DNA of 64,000 nucleotides, taken from assembly GCA_905479625.1 (NCBI GenBank), contig CAJQNF010000045.1:1-64000 (forward strand), read 5' to 3'. Positions within the stretch are counted from its first letter, which is position 1, and each line of letters opens with the position of its first letter. Positions 8,148-16,884 of this stretch are shown here, in pieces. The stretch comes from an uncultured Flavobacteriaceae bacterium (lineage in GTDB: Bacteria; Bacteroidota; Bacteroidia; Flavobacteriales; Flavobacteriaceae). The notes beneath the pieces are model-generated. The model was given only the letters and a program-made list of their open reading frames with translations, was not told the DNA's origin and ran no database searches. Made by a program: the position numbers and the translations under genes.

Positions 8148-8591
8148 CTAGCTTTTCATCATATACATATGCGGAATTCCATCTTCCATATATTCATGTC
8201 CGGTCGAAACAAATCCCAGAGATTCGTAAAATTTTTTTAAATATTGCTGAGCACCAATTCGAATCGTTTTGGTTTTAAACAATGATTCTATTTCTTTAAT
8301 TGATCTTGACATTAATTCGAACCCAAGGCCGTCTTTTCTAAAATCTTGATGCACCACTACCCTTCCTATCGCGGCTTCATCATAATAGTCACCTGGGGCA
8401 AATAATCTGGTATATGCAACTGTTTTTCCTTGATCAGTTGTTGCAAATAAGTGATAGGCTATTTCATCCTTACCATCTAAATCTAAATAAGGACAATCTT
8501 GTTCAACTACAAAAATATCCAGACGTAATTGAATAAAATCATGAAACTCAGAAACAGTTAATTCATCAAAGCTTTTAAGCGTCCAATTCAT
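8148..8591 (-). CDS. elaA: ElaA-type GNAT N-acetyltransferase
   Basis: The 147-residue protein matches ElaA in length and motifs: FIQLRLDIFVVEQDCPYLDLDGKDEIAYHLF at the N-terminus, then the acetyl-CoA loop region GRVVVHQDFRKDGLGFELM and the C-terminal YLKKFYESLGFVSTGHEYMEDGIPHMYM. The acceptor substrate of ElaA proteins is not established. It is the last gene of a minus-strand run rpiB, CDF transporter, elaA, with 9 bp to the transporter. Confidence 0.88.
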   Translation of the reverse strand: MNWTLKSFDELTVSEFHDFIQLRLDIFVVEQDCPYLDLDGKDEIAYHLFATTDQGKTVAYTRLFAPGDYYDEAAIGRVVVHQDFRKDGLGFELMSRSIKEIESLFKTKTIRIGAQQYLKKFYESLGFVSTGHEYMEDGIPHMYMMKS

Positions 8592-8600
8592 ACATTTTTA

Positions 8601-9509
8601 TTAATCCTGAATAATAAAATCTTTGTGATCATCTCGCTCAAACTCAGGTTGAAGATTGGAATGATAGATATGAAACCTCTCCTTTAAAATATGTTCTACT
8701 TTAGCGCAAATCATATCAAATTCAGAAAGCTTTATATCTTTATTAAACTCTATATGTGCCTCAAAATGAACTTCATGATCATTTAACTGCCAGATATGAA
8801 CATGATGTATATTTTCTATTTCAGGAACCGCAATTATTTCGTCCTGAATTGCCTTTATCTCTAGTCCTTTAGGAGCAAAGAGCATTAAAATTTTTAAAGA
8901 ATCTAAAAAAATACTCCAGCTCATAAATAAAAGATAAATGGAGATAAGAATGGTAAGAATAGCATCTAACCAATAGATCTGATAATATTTCATAAAAATA
9001 CCTCCAATCATAACAACTACAGAGGTCAGCATATCTGTGATAAGATGTAAATATGCTGATTTCATATTCAAATTATGGTCTGCGTCTTTTTTTAATAAAA
9101 TTACACTTAAACCATTTCCTAGAATAGCAATTAATGCCAACCAAATCACTAAATCACTTCCAATTTCGGTCGGGTGGTTCAATCTTTTTACTGCTTCAAT
9201 TCCTAAAACTACAGCAATAATAATCAAGGTAGTTGAATTGATAAATGCTGCTATGATTTCTGCTCTCTTAAAGCCAAAAGTTTGATGTAGAGTTTGTTTT
9301 TTATTGTTACTCAATAAATTTGCTGTGTAGCTTATAATCAAGGAAATTACATCAGATAAATTATGCACGGCATCTGATATTAATGCTAAGCTTCCTGAAA
9401 TAATTCCTCCAATAATCTGGGATGCAGTTATAATGGTATTAAGAATTATTGAAAACAATAACCTGTTTCCAGATAGCTGGCCATGTTGATGTGAATGTTG
9501 ATGACCCAT
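8601..9509 (-). CDS. Cation diffusion facilitator (Zn/Co/Cd efflux family)
   Basis: The 302-residue protein has six predicted membrane helices and a His-rich N-terminus (HQHSHQHGQ). Both metal-site signatures of CDF proteins are intact: D-x-x-H-N-x-x-D in ISDAVHNLSD of helix 2 and H-x-x-x-D in YLHLITDMLTS of helix 5. The C-terminal cytoplasmic domain IENIHHVHIWQLNDHEVHFEAHIEF is also typical. It should export divalent metals, most likely zinc, in exchange for protons. It lies 6 bp downstream of rpiB. It contrasts with the CDF-like protein at 21582-22493, which has lost these residues. Confidence 0.93.
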   Translation of the reverse strand: MGHQHSHQHGQLSGNRLLFSIILNTIITASQIIGGIISGSLALISDAVHNLSDVISLIISYTANLLSNNKKQTLHQTFGFKRAEIIAAFINSTTLIIIAVVLGIEAVKRLNHPTEIGSDLVIWLALIAILGNGLSVILLKKDADHNLNMKSAYLHLITDMLTSVVVMIGGIFMKYYQIYWLDAILTILISIYLLFMSWSIFLDSLKILMLFAPKGLEIKAIQDEIIAVPEIENIHHVHIWQLNDHEVHFEAHIEFNKDIKLSEFDMICAKVEHILKERFHIYHSNLQPEFERDDHKDFIIQD

Positions 9510-9515
9510 AACTCT

Positions 9516-9953
9516 TTAACAGTTATCTGTAGGTATTTTATCGATTCTTTTCTGGTGTCTTCCTCCCTCAAAATCTGTACTTAGAAAAGTCTTCACAAAT
9601 TGAATACTATCTTCTTGAGAAACAAATCTGGCTGGAATACTTAAAATATTAGCATTGTTATGTTGTCTGGCTAAAGCAACCAATTCATCATTCCAACAAA
9701 GTGCGGCTCTAATTTTTTTATGATGATTTGCGGTCATAGCCGCTCCATTGCCGCTTCCACAAATAATAATACCCAGATCTGCCTTTCCTGATTCCACAGC
9801 CTCTGCTACTGGATGAATGGCATCAGGATAATCCATACTATCTTCCTTATCCGTACCAAAATTAATTACTTGATTACCGTTTTCCTCTAAATATTTAATA
9901 ATATTAAATTTATAGGTTGTTCCGGCGTGATCGTTGCCAATTGCTATGTTCAT
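9516..9953 (-). CDS. rpiB: Ribose-5-phosphate isomerase B
   Basis: From the ATG at 9953 the protein has 145 residues and begins MNIAIGNDHAGTTYKF, the normal RpiB N-terminus. Further motifs are DYPDAIHPVAEAV, GIIICGSGNGAAMTANHHKKIRAALCW and ARQHNNANILSIPARFV. It interconverts ribose 5-phosphate and ribulose 5-phosphate in the pentose phosphate pathway. A longer frame begins at 9998, but its extra 15 residues run through a promoter element at 9969-9976, so the internal ATG is chosen. First gene of the rpiB, CDF, elaA run. Confidence 0.95.
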   Translation of the reverse strand: MNIAIGNDHAGTTYKFNIIKYLEENGNQVINFGTDKEDSMDYPDAIHPVAEAVESGKADLGIIICGSGNGAAMTANHHKKIRAALCWNDELVALARQHNNANILSIPARFVSQEDSIQFVKTFLSTDFEGGRHQKRIDKIPTDNC

Positions 9954-9968
9954 GCTTAAAATTTTAAA

Positions 9969-9976
9969 CAAAATTA
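9969..9976 (-). promoter_or_regulatory. -7 promoter element of rpiB
   Basis: On the minus strand this reads TAATTTTG, matching TAnnTTTG. Transcription would start only about 9 bases before the ATG at 9953, which supports that start. Confidence 0.5.
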
Positions 9977-10480
9977 CATTTATTAAAGTAATAAACATAA
10001 AATTATTCCATTGTTAATTAAACAATATAGAACGCTGATTTTAAATATTTTATAAATAATACCTTTTGTTGACTAATTCACATGTAATACTAATAAGTAT
10101 TTTTTGCTAATAAATAATTAAGTGGTATTGCCTAAAAAATTAGTTGTAACCAAATTTATTTATAAGTTTTTTAATGCTATTTATAAACAGTTTTTAATAG
10201 TGTTATAAGTACTATTTTTTATTTATTTCTTATATAATTACAGTTAATATAAATTAATGCATCCGTGTATAACTTTATAAAAAAATTGATTTTAAAGCAC
10301 TTAGCTTTTTATAAAATGTTAACAGTTTTTAACAAGTGATATTTCATAATAAAACAACTCATTTTTATTGTATGTATTAACAAGCTATAATAAACATCAT
10401 TTGTTTTTTAAATATTTAAATAAAAGCTTTTAATAATAATATAGTTGTTAATAAAAACAATATTTTTTTTTAAAATATAA
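9977..10480. other. Very AT-rich gene-free island, possible origin region
   Basis: By hand count 10021-10480 has 76 G or C in 460 bases (about 17%), far below the surrounding genes. No reading frame of note crosses it. It contains repeated TTAACA motifs (GTTAACAG, TTAACAAG twice) and three 9-mers two mismatches from the DnaA box TTATCCACA: 10191-10199 (plus), 10264-10272 (minus) and 10446-10454 (minus). Such matches are expected by chance in DNA this AT-rich. The two parS sites about 16-18 kb away make an origin nearby plausible. Confidence 0.4.
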
Positions 10481-10645
10481 TTAAGAGAAACTTTCAGTAT
10501 CTATAGAAAAGTGAAGTGCGGTAGCCTCATTTGTTTGAGTACATTCAACTTCTTGAAAAGTATAATCAATAGTTTTTTTTGTAGCATAAATACTCAATCC
10601 TATAATAAGGACACAAAGAATTATTATTTTAACAATAGGCTTCAT
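10481..10645 (-). CDS. Small single-span membrane protein, unknown
   Basis: Starting at the ATG at 10645 the product has 54 residues: MKPIV, a hydrophobic helix (about residues 6-23) and a polar tail of about 30 residues. A start 9 codons further upstream is possible but adds nothing protein-like. It lies at the edge of the AT-rich island and just downstream, on the same strand, of the lipid kinase gene. No family is recognised. Confidence 0.45.
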   Translation of the reverse strand: MKPIVKIIILCVLIIGLSIYATKKTIDYTFQEVECTQTNEATALHFSIDTESFS

Positions 10646-10693
10646 ATAATTAAAGACGAGACTTTTAATCAAATGTTACAAAAATGTTAAAAT

Positions 10694-11617
10694 TTATGCT
10701 GTTATTAGTTGAATAGTATTTGGTAGTATTTTAAATACAGCGCCTCCTTTACCAATTAATTCGCCATCAGCTTGTATATAACAAGAATCATTTTGATTTA
10801 ATTGAAACTCTTTTATATGAGTGCAATTTGTTTCTTTAACCTCACTAATTTTACCGTTATATAATTTTAATATTTGAGTAATTACATTAAATAGACTAAT
10901 TGATTTGATCATGGTAAAATCGAAAAATCCACTTTTATGATTTTTAAAATCTGTGAACTGCATGCCGGCCCCTGCATATCTGCAAATACCTATTGAAAAT
11001 AAAAAAAGAAAAGATTTATAGGTAACTGAATCAATACTATAGGTAACCTTACTTTTTTTAAATGACTTAAAACTTGATAATGCAGCTATTAAATATGCGA
11101 GAGAACCCCATTTTTTATAGGAAGATAAATTTTTCACTACATAAGCATCAAAACCAATACCTGCTGCATTGTTAAAATAAGTCACTTTATTATCATTTAG
11201 TAAGTTGATTTTTCCAATATCCTGGAGAATACTTTTATTATTTTTGATAAGTTGGATTGCTTTTTTAGGGTCTTTAGGTATATTATAGTGTTTTACCCAG
11301 TCATTTCCTGTTCCAGTTGGAATAACAGCTAGTTTAATAAGTGTAGAATCGGTGTATTGTTGTTTCATAATACCGTTGATCATGTGATGTATAGTTCCAT
11401 CACCTCCGATACATATAAATTTTGAATACCCTTTTTGAATAGCTGTTTCAACTAATATTTCTTCATGATGAGCGTATTGGGTTTGGATAAATTGATAGGC
11501 TATATTATTTTTTTTTAAATAAGATAAAATGCGATCTATTCTATTTTGATTTATACCTCCTCCTGAAGTTGGATTAAATATGGTGTACCAGCAAGTGTTG
11601 ATCGCATCATTTTCCAT
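10694..11617 (-). CDS. Diacylglycerol kinase-like lipid kinase (YegS/DagK family)
   Basis: The 307-residue protein has the DAG-kinase catalytic domain: NPTSGGG near residue 16, CIGGDGTIHHMINGI (the GGDGT nucleotide loop, about residue 70), PTGTGNDWVKHYNIP (about residue 100) and YFNNAAGIGFDAYVVK. The C-terminal half is the usual beta-sandwich. It likely phosphorylates diacylglycerol or a related lipid at the cytoplasmic membrane. It diverges from rnr with 92 bp between the two start codons. Confidence 0.9.
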   Translation of the reverse strand: MENDAINTCWYTIFNPTSGGGINQNRIDRILSYLKKNNIAYQFIQTQYAHHEEILVETAIQKGYSKFICIGGDGTIHHMINGIMKQQYTDSTLIKLAVIPTGTGNDWVKHYNIPKDPKKAIQLIKNNKSILQDIGKINLLNDNKVTYFNNAAGIGFDAYVVKNLSSYKKWGSLAYLIAALSSFKSFKKSKVTYSIDSVTYKSFLFLFSIGICRYAGAGMQFTDFKNHKSGFFDFTMIKSISLFNVITQILKLYNGKISEVKETNCTHIKEFQLNQNDSCYIQADGELIGKGGAVFKILPNTIQLITA

Positions 11618-11680
11618 TCTTGCAAATTACAATTTGTTTTTTATTAACAGTTTATGAATATGTAATCTGATTATAATACG

Positions 11681-11688
11681 TACTTTTG
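11681..11688 (+). promoter_or_regulatory. -7 promoter element of rnr
   Basis: TACTTTTG matches TAnnTTTG. It overlaps the TTG that would give an 8-residue longer protein, so translation must begin downstream at the ATG at 11710. Confidence 0.6.
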
Positions 11689-11709
11689 GACCCTAGAAAT
11701 TATGATTTC

Positions 11710-13854
11710 ATGTCAAGAAGAAAAAAAAGCATATTTAAAAGTAAAGAAAACAAAATCAGGAATTTAGACAAAGATATTTTACAGGTATTTAATCAAAATT
11801 CTAATAAACTTCTCAATTATAAACAGATTTCAGCTAAACTAAATATAGTGGAAGCTAATGGAAGGAATCAGGTTATTAAGGAACTTCAGAATTTAAAAGC
11901 ACAGGATAGAATAGAGGAGGTAGAAACAGGTAAGTTTATCATGGTAGCTAAGAGTCATTACTTTGAAGGAATTGTAGAAGTTACTTCTAGAGGAAATGCA
12001 TATGTAGTATGTGAAGATCTGGAACATGATATTTATATACCTTCAAGAAATTTGAATCATGCTTTAAACAATGACCTGGTAAAGGTTTATGTTTATAAAA
12101 GAAAAAAGAATAAGAAACAAGAAGGCGATATTGTAGATATTATCGAACGTGCTAAAACTGAATTTGTAGGCGTTTTACAGAAGAGTAAAAACTTTGGTTT
12201 TGTAGTGCCTGATGATCATAAAATGTATGCTGATATTTTTGTTTCGCCAAATGAATTGGCTGATGCAGAAGACGGAGATAAGGTCTTAGCAGAAATTACT
12301 GATTGGCCATCGAATTCGAAGAATCCTTTTGGAAAAATTACCAGAGTACTTGGTAAACCTGGTGATCATGATACTGAAATACATTCTATTCTTTTAGAAT
12401 ATGGATTACCTTATTCATTTCCGGACCATGTAGAAGAATATGCTTCTAAAATTCCAATTGAAATAACAAATGAAGAGATTAGTAAAAGAAGAGATATGCG
12501 AAAAGATCTGACTTTTACCATTGATCCTAAAGATGCAAAAGATTTTGATGATGCTTTATCATTTAAAGTATTAGAAAACGGAAATTATGAAATAGGAATC
12601 CATATTGCTGATGTATCTCATTATGTGAAAGAAGACACAATTTTGGAAGAGGAAGCTTACGAAAGAGCTACTTCTGTATATTTAGTTGATAGGGTTGTAC
12701 CTATGTTACCGGAAATACTTTCAAATAATGTTTGTTCACTCAGACCTAATGAAGAAAAACTTACGTTTTCTGTTGTTTTTGAAATGAATAAAGAAGGGCA
12801 TATTATTAAGCCTTGGTTTGGGAGAACGGTTATTTATTCAGATAAAAGGTTTGCTTATGAAGGAGCACAGGAAATCATTGAAGGTAAGGCGGAAGGTGTT
12901 GACCAGCCTATCAAAGAAGCAATTTTAACCTTAGATAAACTCGCTAAAAAAATACGAAAAAGAAGAATGTCTGACGGTGCTATTTCATTCGATAAAACAG
13001 AAGTGAGATTCAATCTTGATGAAGATTCAAATCCGATAGGAGTTTATGTAAAAGAGTCTAAGGATGCTAATAAATTAATAGAAGAATTCATGCTCCTGGC
13101 CAATAAAAAAGTAGCGGAATTTATTGGGAAAAAAAAGAAAACATTTGTTTACCGAGTGCATGATGAACCAAACATCGATAAACTCGCTTTACTGCAGGGT
13201 ATTATAACTAAGTTTGGTTATAAAATTGATACCAATACCAGGGAAAGCACATCGGATTCACTGAATAAACTATTGGCTGATGTACATGGAAAAGCAGAAT
13301 CTAATATGATAGAAACACTTACGATCAGATCGATGAGTAAGGCTATTTATACAACTGATAATATTGGTCATTACGGATTGGCATTTGACCATTATACGCA
13401 CTTTACTTCTCCTATCAGGAGATATCCTGATGTCATGGCCCATCGTTTGTTACAACACTATTTAGATGGTGGTCAATCTGTCAAAGCTGAAAAATACGAG
13501 GAAAAATGTAAACATTCTTCAGAACGGGAATATATGGCCAGTAAAGCTGAAAGAGATTCGATTAAATATATGCAGATAAAATATATGCAGGATCATAATG
13601 ACCAAGAATTTGTAGGTGTTATTTCTGGTGTGACAGAATGGGGTATTTATATTGAGATCATTGAGAATAAATGTGAAGGAATGGTAAGGATCAAAGATAT
13701 TACCAGTGACTATTTCATATTTGACGAAAAACAATATGCCCTGATAGGTCAGGCTGATAAAAGGATGTATCAGTTAGGTGATCAGGTCACTGTAACTGTG
13801 AAAAATACAGATCTTGAAAGAAAACATCTTGATTTTAATTTGGTAGAAGACTAA
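11710..13854 (+). CDS. rnr: Ribonuclease R
   Basis: The 714-residue protein has an N-terminal helix-turn-helix-like segment, two cold-shock/OB domains (about residues 75-220), the catalytic RNB domain with the metal-binding Asp cluster in TIDPKDAKDFDDALSF, and a C-terminal S1 domain (EFVGVISGVTEWGIYIEI). Signature segments HYTHFTSPIRRYPDVMAHRLL and VYRVHDEPN are present. It is a 3'-5' exoribonuclease that degrades structured RNA. A Lys/Arg-rich start (MSRRKKSIFKSKENK) is typical. The start was moved from a TTG at 11686 because that codon lies in the promoter. Confidence 0.96.
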   Translation: MSRRKKSIFKSKENKIRNLDKDILQVFNQNSNKLLNYKQISAKLNIVEANGRNQVIKELQNLKAQDRIEEVETGKFIMVAKSHYFEGIVEVTSRGNAYVVCEDLEHDIYIPSRNLNHALNNDLVKVYVYKRKKNKKQEGDIVDIIERAKTEFVGVLQKSKNFGFVVPDDHKMYADIFVSPNELADAEDGDKVLAEITDWPSNSKNPFGKITRVLGKPGDHDTEIHSILLEYGLPYSFPDHVEEYASKIPIEITNEEISKRRDMRKDLTFTIDPKDAKDFDDALSFKVLENGNYEIGIHIADVSHYVKEDTILEEEAYERATSVYLVDRVVPMLPEILSNNVCSLRPNEEKLTFSVVFEMNKEGHIIKPWFGRTVIYSDKRFAYEGAQEIIEGKAEGVDQPIKEAILTLDKLAKKIRKRRMSDGAISFDKTEVRFNLDEDSNPIGVYVKESKDANKLIEEFMLLANKKVAEFIGKKKKTFVYRVHDEPNIDKLALLQGIITKFGYKIDTNTRESTSDSLNKLLADVHGKAESNMIETLTIRSMSKAIYTTDNIGHYGLAFDHYTHFTSPIRRYPDVMAHRLLQHYLDGGQSVKAEKYEEKCKHSSEREYMASKAERDSIKYMQIKYMQDHNDQEFVGVISGVTEWGIYIEIIENKCEGMVRIKDITSDYFIFDEKQYALIGQADKRMYQLGDQVTVTVKNTDLERKHLDFNLVED

Positions 13855-13888
13855 AACTGTAACAATTAAAGTTTTCAAAAGTCTTATG

Positions 13889-13910
13889 ATTGGTGTTATT
13901 TAACACCAAT
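13889..13910. terminator. Hairpin downstream of rnr
   Basis: A perfect 10-bp inverted repeat (ATTGGTGTTA and its complement) surrounds a 2-base centre 35 bp after the rnr stop. There is no clear T-tract, so it may be a weak terminator, an mRNA end stabiliser or a protein-binding palindrome. Confidence 0.45.
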
Positions 13911-13960
13911 ATGATCTAAAATGGATTTTTGAACAAATAACAATTATAAAATTTAATTCA

Positions 13961-14629
13961 ATGAAAAAATTAGTTTTTACACTTATGCTTATCAGTGCTT
14001 TTGGAATGGCTCAGGAAAAGGTCACCATGAATCTCGGTGATTTTCACAGCTTAAAAACTTACAGAGGCCTGCAAGTAGAATTAATTAAGGCAGATGATGC
14101 AAAAATTATTATTGATGGTAACCGTTCGTCGGAGGTCACAGTAAAAAACAGTAGTGGAGTTTTAAAGATTTCAATGAGTATAACCCATACTTTTTCGGCT
14201 GACGATGTTATGGTATATCTTTATTTTAAAGACAATATTGATGTGATAGATGCCAACGAAGGATCTCATATTTTTTCTGATGAAGTTTTGAAACAGGAAA
14301 AAATCACTGCAAAAGCTCAGGAAGCCGGTCGTATTAAACTTGAGATAGATACAGAACAGCTGGATGTTACAGTGGTTACTGGAGGGCAAGTTAATTTGAA
14401 GGGAAGTTCAAAAAACCAAAATGTTAAATCCAATACAGGAGGAATTTATAAAGGAGAGAGATTAGAAACTGAATACACTAAGGTCTCATCTTATACAGGC
14501 GGAATGGCTGATGTTAAAGCTTCTAAATTAGTTGATGCTAAGGCAAGTACAGGTGGTACAGTCAGTATCATTGGAGAACCAGAAGAAGTAAAGAAAAATG
14601 AATCACTTGGCGGATATGTGCGTCAATAG
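13961..14629 (+). CDS. Exported head-GIN-domain (DUF2807) protein
   Basis: The 222-residue protein has a signal peptide (MKKLVFTLMLISAFGMAQ) and a repetitive beta-strand pattern typical of the putative auto-transporter adhesin head GIN domain: FHSLKTYRGLQVELIKADDAKIIIDG, then repeats ending in TGG (VVTGGQVNLKGS, SNTGGIYKGE, SYTGGMADVKAS, ASTGGTVSIIG). It should fold as a beta-helix-like structure outside the inner membrane. No enzyme motif is visible and the role is unknown. Confidence 0.8.
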   Translation: MKKLVFTLMLISAFGMAQEKVTMNLGDFHSLKTYRGLQVELIKADDAKIIIDGNRSSEVTVKNSSGVLKISMSITHTFSADDVMVYLYFKDNIDVIDANEGSHIFSDEVLKQEKITAKAQEAGRIKLEIDTEQLDVTVVTGGQVNLKGSSKNQNVKSNTGGIYKGERLETEYTKVSSYTGGMADVKASKLVDAKASTGGTVSIIGEPEEVKKNESLGGYVRQ

Positions 14630-14652
14630 GTATTAATTCAGAATATAATTAT

Positions 14653-14660
14653 TAACTTTG
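14653..14660 (+). promoter_or_regulatory. -7 promoter element of tatA
   Basis: TAACTTTG matches TAnnTTTG, 19 bp before the tatA start. No good -33 TTG is visible. Confidence 0.45.
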
Positions 14661-14679
14661 TGATCTAAACAATAAAATA

Positions 14680-14871
14680 ATGATGTTACAAACGATTTTT
14701 TTAGGTTTTGTTGGTCCTTGGCAATGGATTATTATCGGTTTGGCCATTTTATTACTTTTTGGAGGTAAAAAATTACCTGAATTGATGAAGGGATTAGGAA
14801 CGGGAATTAAGGAATTTAAGAACGCGACCAACGAAGAAGAAGAAGCCCAAAAGGCAAAAGAGAAAAAATAA
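14680..14871 (+). CDS. tatA: Twin-arginine translocase subunit TatA/TatE
   Basis: The 63-residue protein has the TatA layout: a short hydrophobic helix ([16 protein letters not shown]), the hinge motif [21 protein letters not shown], and a charged Glu/Lys tail. It is the pore-forming subunit of the Tat system for folded proteins in the cytoplasmic membrane. tatC is not nearby. A second ATG at 14683 is an equally possible start. Confidence 0.93.
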   Translation: MMLQTIFLGFVGPWQWIIIGLAILLLFGGKKLPELMKGLGTGIKEFKNATNEEEEAQKAKEKK

Positions 14872-14889
14872 TCCCTGTTTAACGGATAT

Positions 14890-14927
14890 AAAAAAAACCT
14901 CAAATCATTTGATTTGAGGTTTTTTTT
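14890..14927. terminator. Bidirectional terminator between tatA and the SPFH gene
   Basis: A perfect inverted repeat with about 18-bp arms (AAAAAAAACCTCAAATCA and its complement) surrounds a TT centre and is bounded by A and T runs. It separates two convergent genes. Confidence 0.9.
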
Positions 14928-14945
14928 ATTCTCACTACTAAGTAT

Positions 14946-15851
14946 TTATTTCTTTTTCATATTAATCTCGTTGATTTTATTAGCCGCCAAAAGAGAAGCC
15001 GTCATATCATTGAGCATATTACTTGCAGCAGTAGGGTTATTTGGCAAAAGAATAAGGTTAGAACTGCTATCGGAACCTATTGATTGCAAAGTATCATAAT
15101 GCTGGGTAATGACTATCAAAGCGGAAGCTTCCTGAGGGTTTATGCCCGCCTTATTAAGTGTATCGACACTCTCTTCAAGGCCTTTGGCAATTTCCCGTCT
15201 TTGATCTGCAATACCTTTCCCTTGTAAACGTTTGCTTTCAGCTTCTGCTTTGGCTCGTTCAACGATCAAAATACGTTGTGCATCTCCTTCGTGTTGAGCG
15301 GCCACTTTTTCTCTTTCTGCCGCATTGATGCGGTTCATTGCCTCTTTTACTGAACTATCCGGATCAATATCAGTGACTAAAGTTTTTACAATATCATATC
15401 CATAGTCTAGCATGGCTTCTTGTAAATCTCTTTTTACCGCAAATGCGATATCGTCTTTTTTTTCAAAAACATCATCAAGAATCATTTTAGGAATTTCTGC
15501 CCGAACAAGGTCAAATATATAAGCCGTTAATTGTTCATGTGGGTTCTGCAATCTGTAAAAAGCATCATAAACCTTATCTCTTAATATCTGGTATTGCACC
15601 GATATTTTAATGTGTACAAATACATCATCTTTTGTTTTAGTTTCAACAACAACATCGAGTTGTTGAATCCTTAAACTTAATCGCGCAGCGATTCTGTCAA
15701 CAAAAGGAATTTTAAATTGTAACCCGGCAGATCGAATGCTATTAAATTTACCAAATCTTTCTATAATGTAGGCGGTTTGCTGCTTCACCATAAAAAGCCC
15801 TAAAAAGAGAATAAGTAGAACAAATAAAATAATTGGAATTGCTGTAATCAT
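14946..15851 (-). CDS. SPFH/band-7 (stomatin-like) membrane protein
   Basis: The 301-residue protein has one N-terminal membrane helix (residues 3-22), then the band-7 domain: QQTAYIIERFGKFNSIRSAGLQFKIPFVD, LRIQQLDVVVETKTKDDVFV and the coiled-coil ERAKAEAESKRLQGKGIADQRREIAKGL. The C-terminus ends in a low-complexity Asn/Met-rich tail. This is the stomatin/QmcA subgroup, which forms oligomeric membrane assemblies. An NfeD partner is not encoded next to it. Confidence 0.9.
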   Translation of the reverse strand: MITAIPIILFVLLILFLGLFMVKQQTAYIIERFGKFNSIRSAGLQFKIPFVDRIAARLSLRIQQLDVVVETKTKDDVFVHIKISVQYQILRDKVYDAFYRLQNPHEQLTAYIFDLVRAEIPKMILDDVFEKKDDIAFAVKRDLQEAMLDYGYDIVKTLVTDIDPDSSVKEAMNRINAAEREKVAAQHEGDAQRILIVERAKAEAESKRLQGKGIADQRREIAKGLEESVDTLNKAGINPQEASALIVITQHYDTLQSIGSDSSSNLILLPNNPTAASNMLNDMTASLLAANKINEINMKKK

Positions 15852-15938
15852 AGTGGTATTCTTTAATTTTAGTGAAAACTAAAGTTACGAATAATTATTT
15901 CATTTATGAGCTGGTGGTCCCGTGGAAAATTAATTTGT

Positions 15939-15946
15939 TACTTTTG
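15939..15946 (+). promoter_or_regulatory. -7 promoter element before the small membrane-anchored protein
   Basis: TACTTTTG matches TAnnTTTG, 22 bp before the ATG at 15969. Confidence 0.45.
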
Positions 15947-15968
15947 ATTAATTAAACCCAAAACCACT

Positions 15969-16340
15969 ATGAAAAGATTTCTCAGTTACGCAGGTATTTC
16001 ATTATTGATTGTATTTGTAATTTATATTTGCTTTATATATTTTGTAACCTTCAGTGAGGGTTACAGAGCAGGGGAGTTGATTAAAATTTCCAAAAGAGGC
16101 TTGCTATTCAAAACATGGGAAGGGCGCTTAAGTCAGGGTGTTTCGGAGGAGCAACAGTTCAATTTTTCTGTTCAAAAATCAGATAAGGAAGTCTTGGAAA
16201 AACTAAAGCAATTTCAGGGCAAAAAAGTAAAGGTTACTTATATTGAAAGGTTCGGTACCTTTTTCTGGTTAGGAGATACCAAATATTATGTCAAAGAAGT
16301 TGAAATGCTTAAAAGCAATAATGAAATACTCAATGAATAA
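15969..16340 (+). CDS. Small membrane-anchored protein of unknown function
   Basis: The 123-residue protein has an N-terminal membrane helix (residues 6-28) and a soluble part with YSEGYRAGELIKISKRGLLFKTWEG-like spacing, a central FSVQKSDKEVLEKL and the ending ERFGTFFWLGDTKYYVKEVE. I recall homologues in Flavobacteriia that carry the label 6-phosphogluconate dehydrogenase, but the protein is far too short and has no Rossmann motif. It overlaps the thioesterase start by 8 bp, so the two are co-translated. Confidence 0.7.
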   Translation: MKRFLSYAGISLLIVFVIYICFIYFVTFSEGYRAGELIKISKRGLLFKTWEGRLSQGVSEEQQFNFSVQKSDKEVLEKLKQFQGKKVKVTYIERFGTFFWLGDTKYYVKEVEMLKSNNEILNE

Positions 16341-16881
16341 GCAACTTTTTAAAACAACTAAAGAATCTGAGATCGTTTTAACCGAACTGATGCTGCCATC
16401 TTACTCCAATTTTAGCGGTAAAATTCATGGGGGCTTCATTTTATCCCTGATGGATAAAGCTGCTTTTACGACAGCAACCAAATTTAGCAGTCATTATTGT
16501 GTTACAGCATCTGTGAACCGGGTTGACTTTTTAAATCCAATTGAAGTAGGGGAGTTGGTTACTTTAAAAGCCAAGGTTAATTATGTTGGGAACTCCTCGA
16601 TGGTGGTAGGAATCAGAGTTATTTCTCAAAACATCATGACCGGAGAAGAGAAGCACTGTAATTCTTCTTATTTTTCCATGGTAGCAAAAGATGAAACAGG
16701 CAAAACCACAAAAGTTCCGGGTTTGATATTATCAAATAAGGAAGATCTACGCAGATTCCTTAGGTCAATTGAACACATGAACAATAGAAACATTCGTAAA
16801 ACGGAGTTTAGTAAAGACAATTTTATTCCTGAAAATTACAAAGAGACATTAAAAAAATATAACGTTCAGGTTGATTTATAA
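16333..16881 (+). CDS. Acyl-CoA thioesterase, hotdog fold (YciA-like)
   Basis: The 182-residue product carries a 4HBT/hotdog domain: ELMLPSYSNFSGKIHGGFILSLMDKAAF (the HGG turn and catalytic Asp of the YciA/BFIT group), then YCVTASVNRVDFLNPIEVGELVTLKAKV. About 50 residues follow the core domain. It should hydrolyse acyl-CoA in the cytoplasm. The open frame extends to 16288, but the ATGs at 16321 and 16333 are better placed. At 16333 the start overlaps the stop of the upstream gene in the arrangement ATGAATAA. Confidence 0.88.
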   Translation: MNKQLFKTTKESEIVLTELMLPSYSNFSGKIHGGFILSLMDKAAFTTATKFSSHYCVTASVNRVDFLNPIEVGELVTLKAKVNYVGNSSMVVGIRVISQNIMTGEEKHCNSSYFSMVAKDETGKTTKVPGLILSNKEDLRRFLRSIEHMNNRNIRKTEFSKDNFIPENYKETLKKYNVQVDL

Positions 16882-16884
16882 GGA

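Noticed and set aside
10191-10454. DnaA boxes in the AT island
   Set aside because: All three candidates differ from TTATCCACA at two positions, which is expected by chance at this base composition. They are mentioned only as weak support and not listed as features.
16288-16332. Upstream extension of the thioesterase gene
   Set aside because: It would overlap the preceding gene by 53 bp and adds residues not typical of hotdog thioesterases. The ATG at 16333 fits a coupled start.
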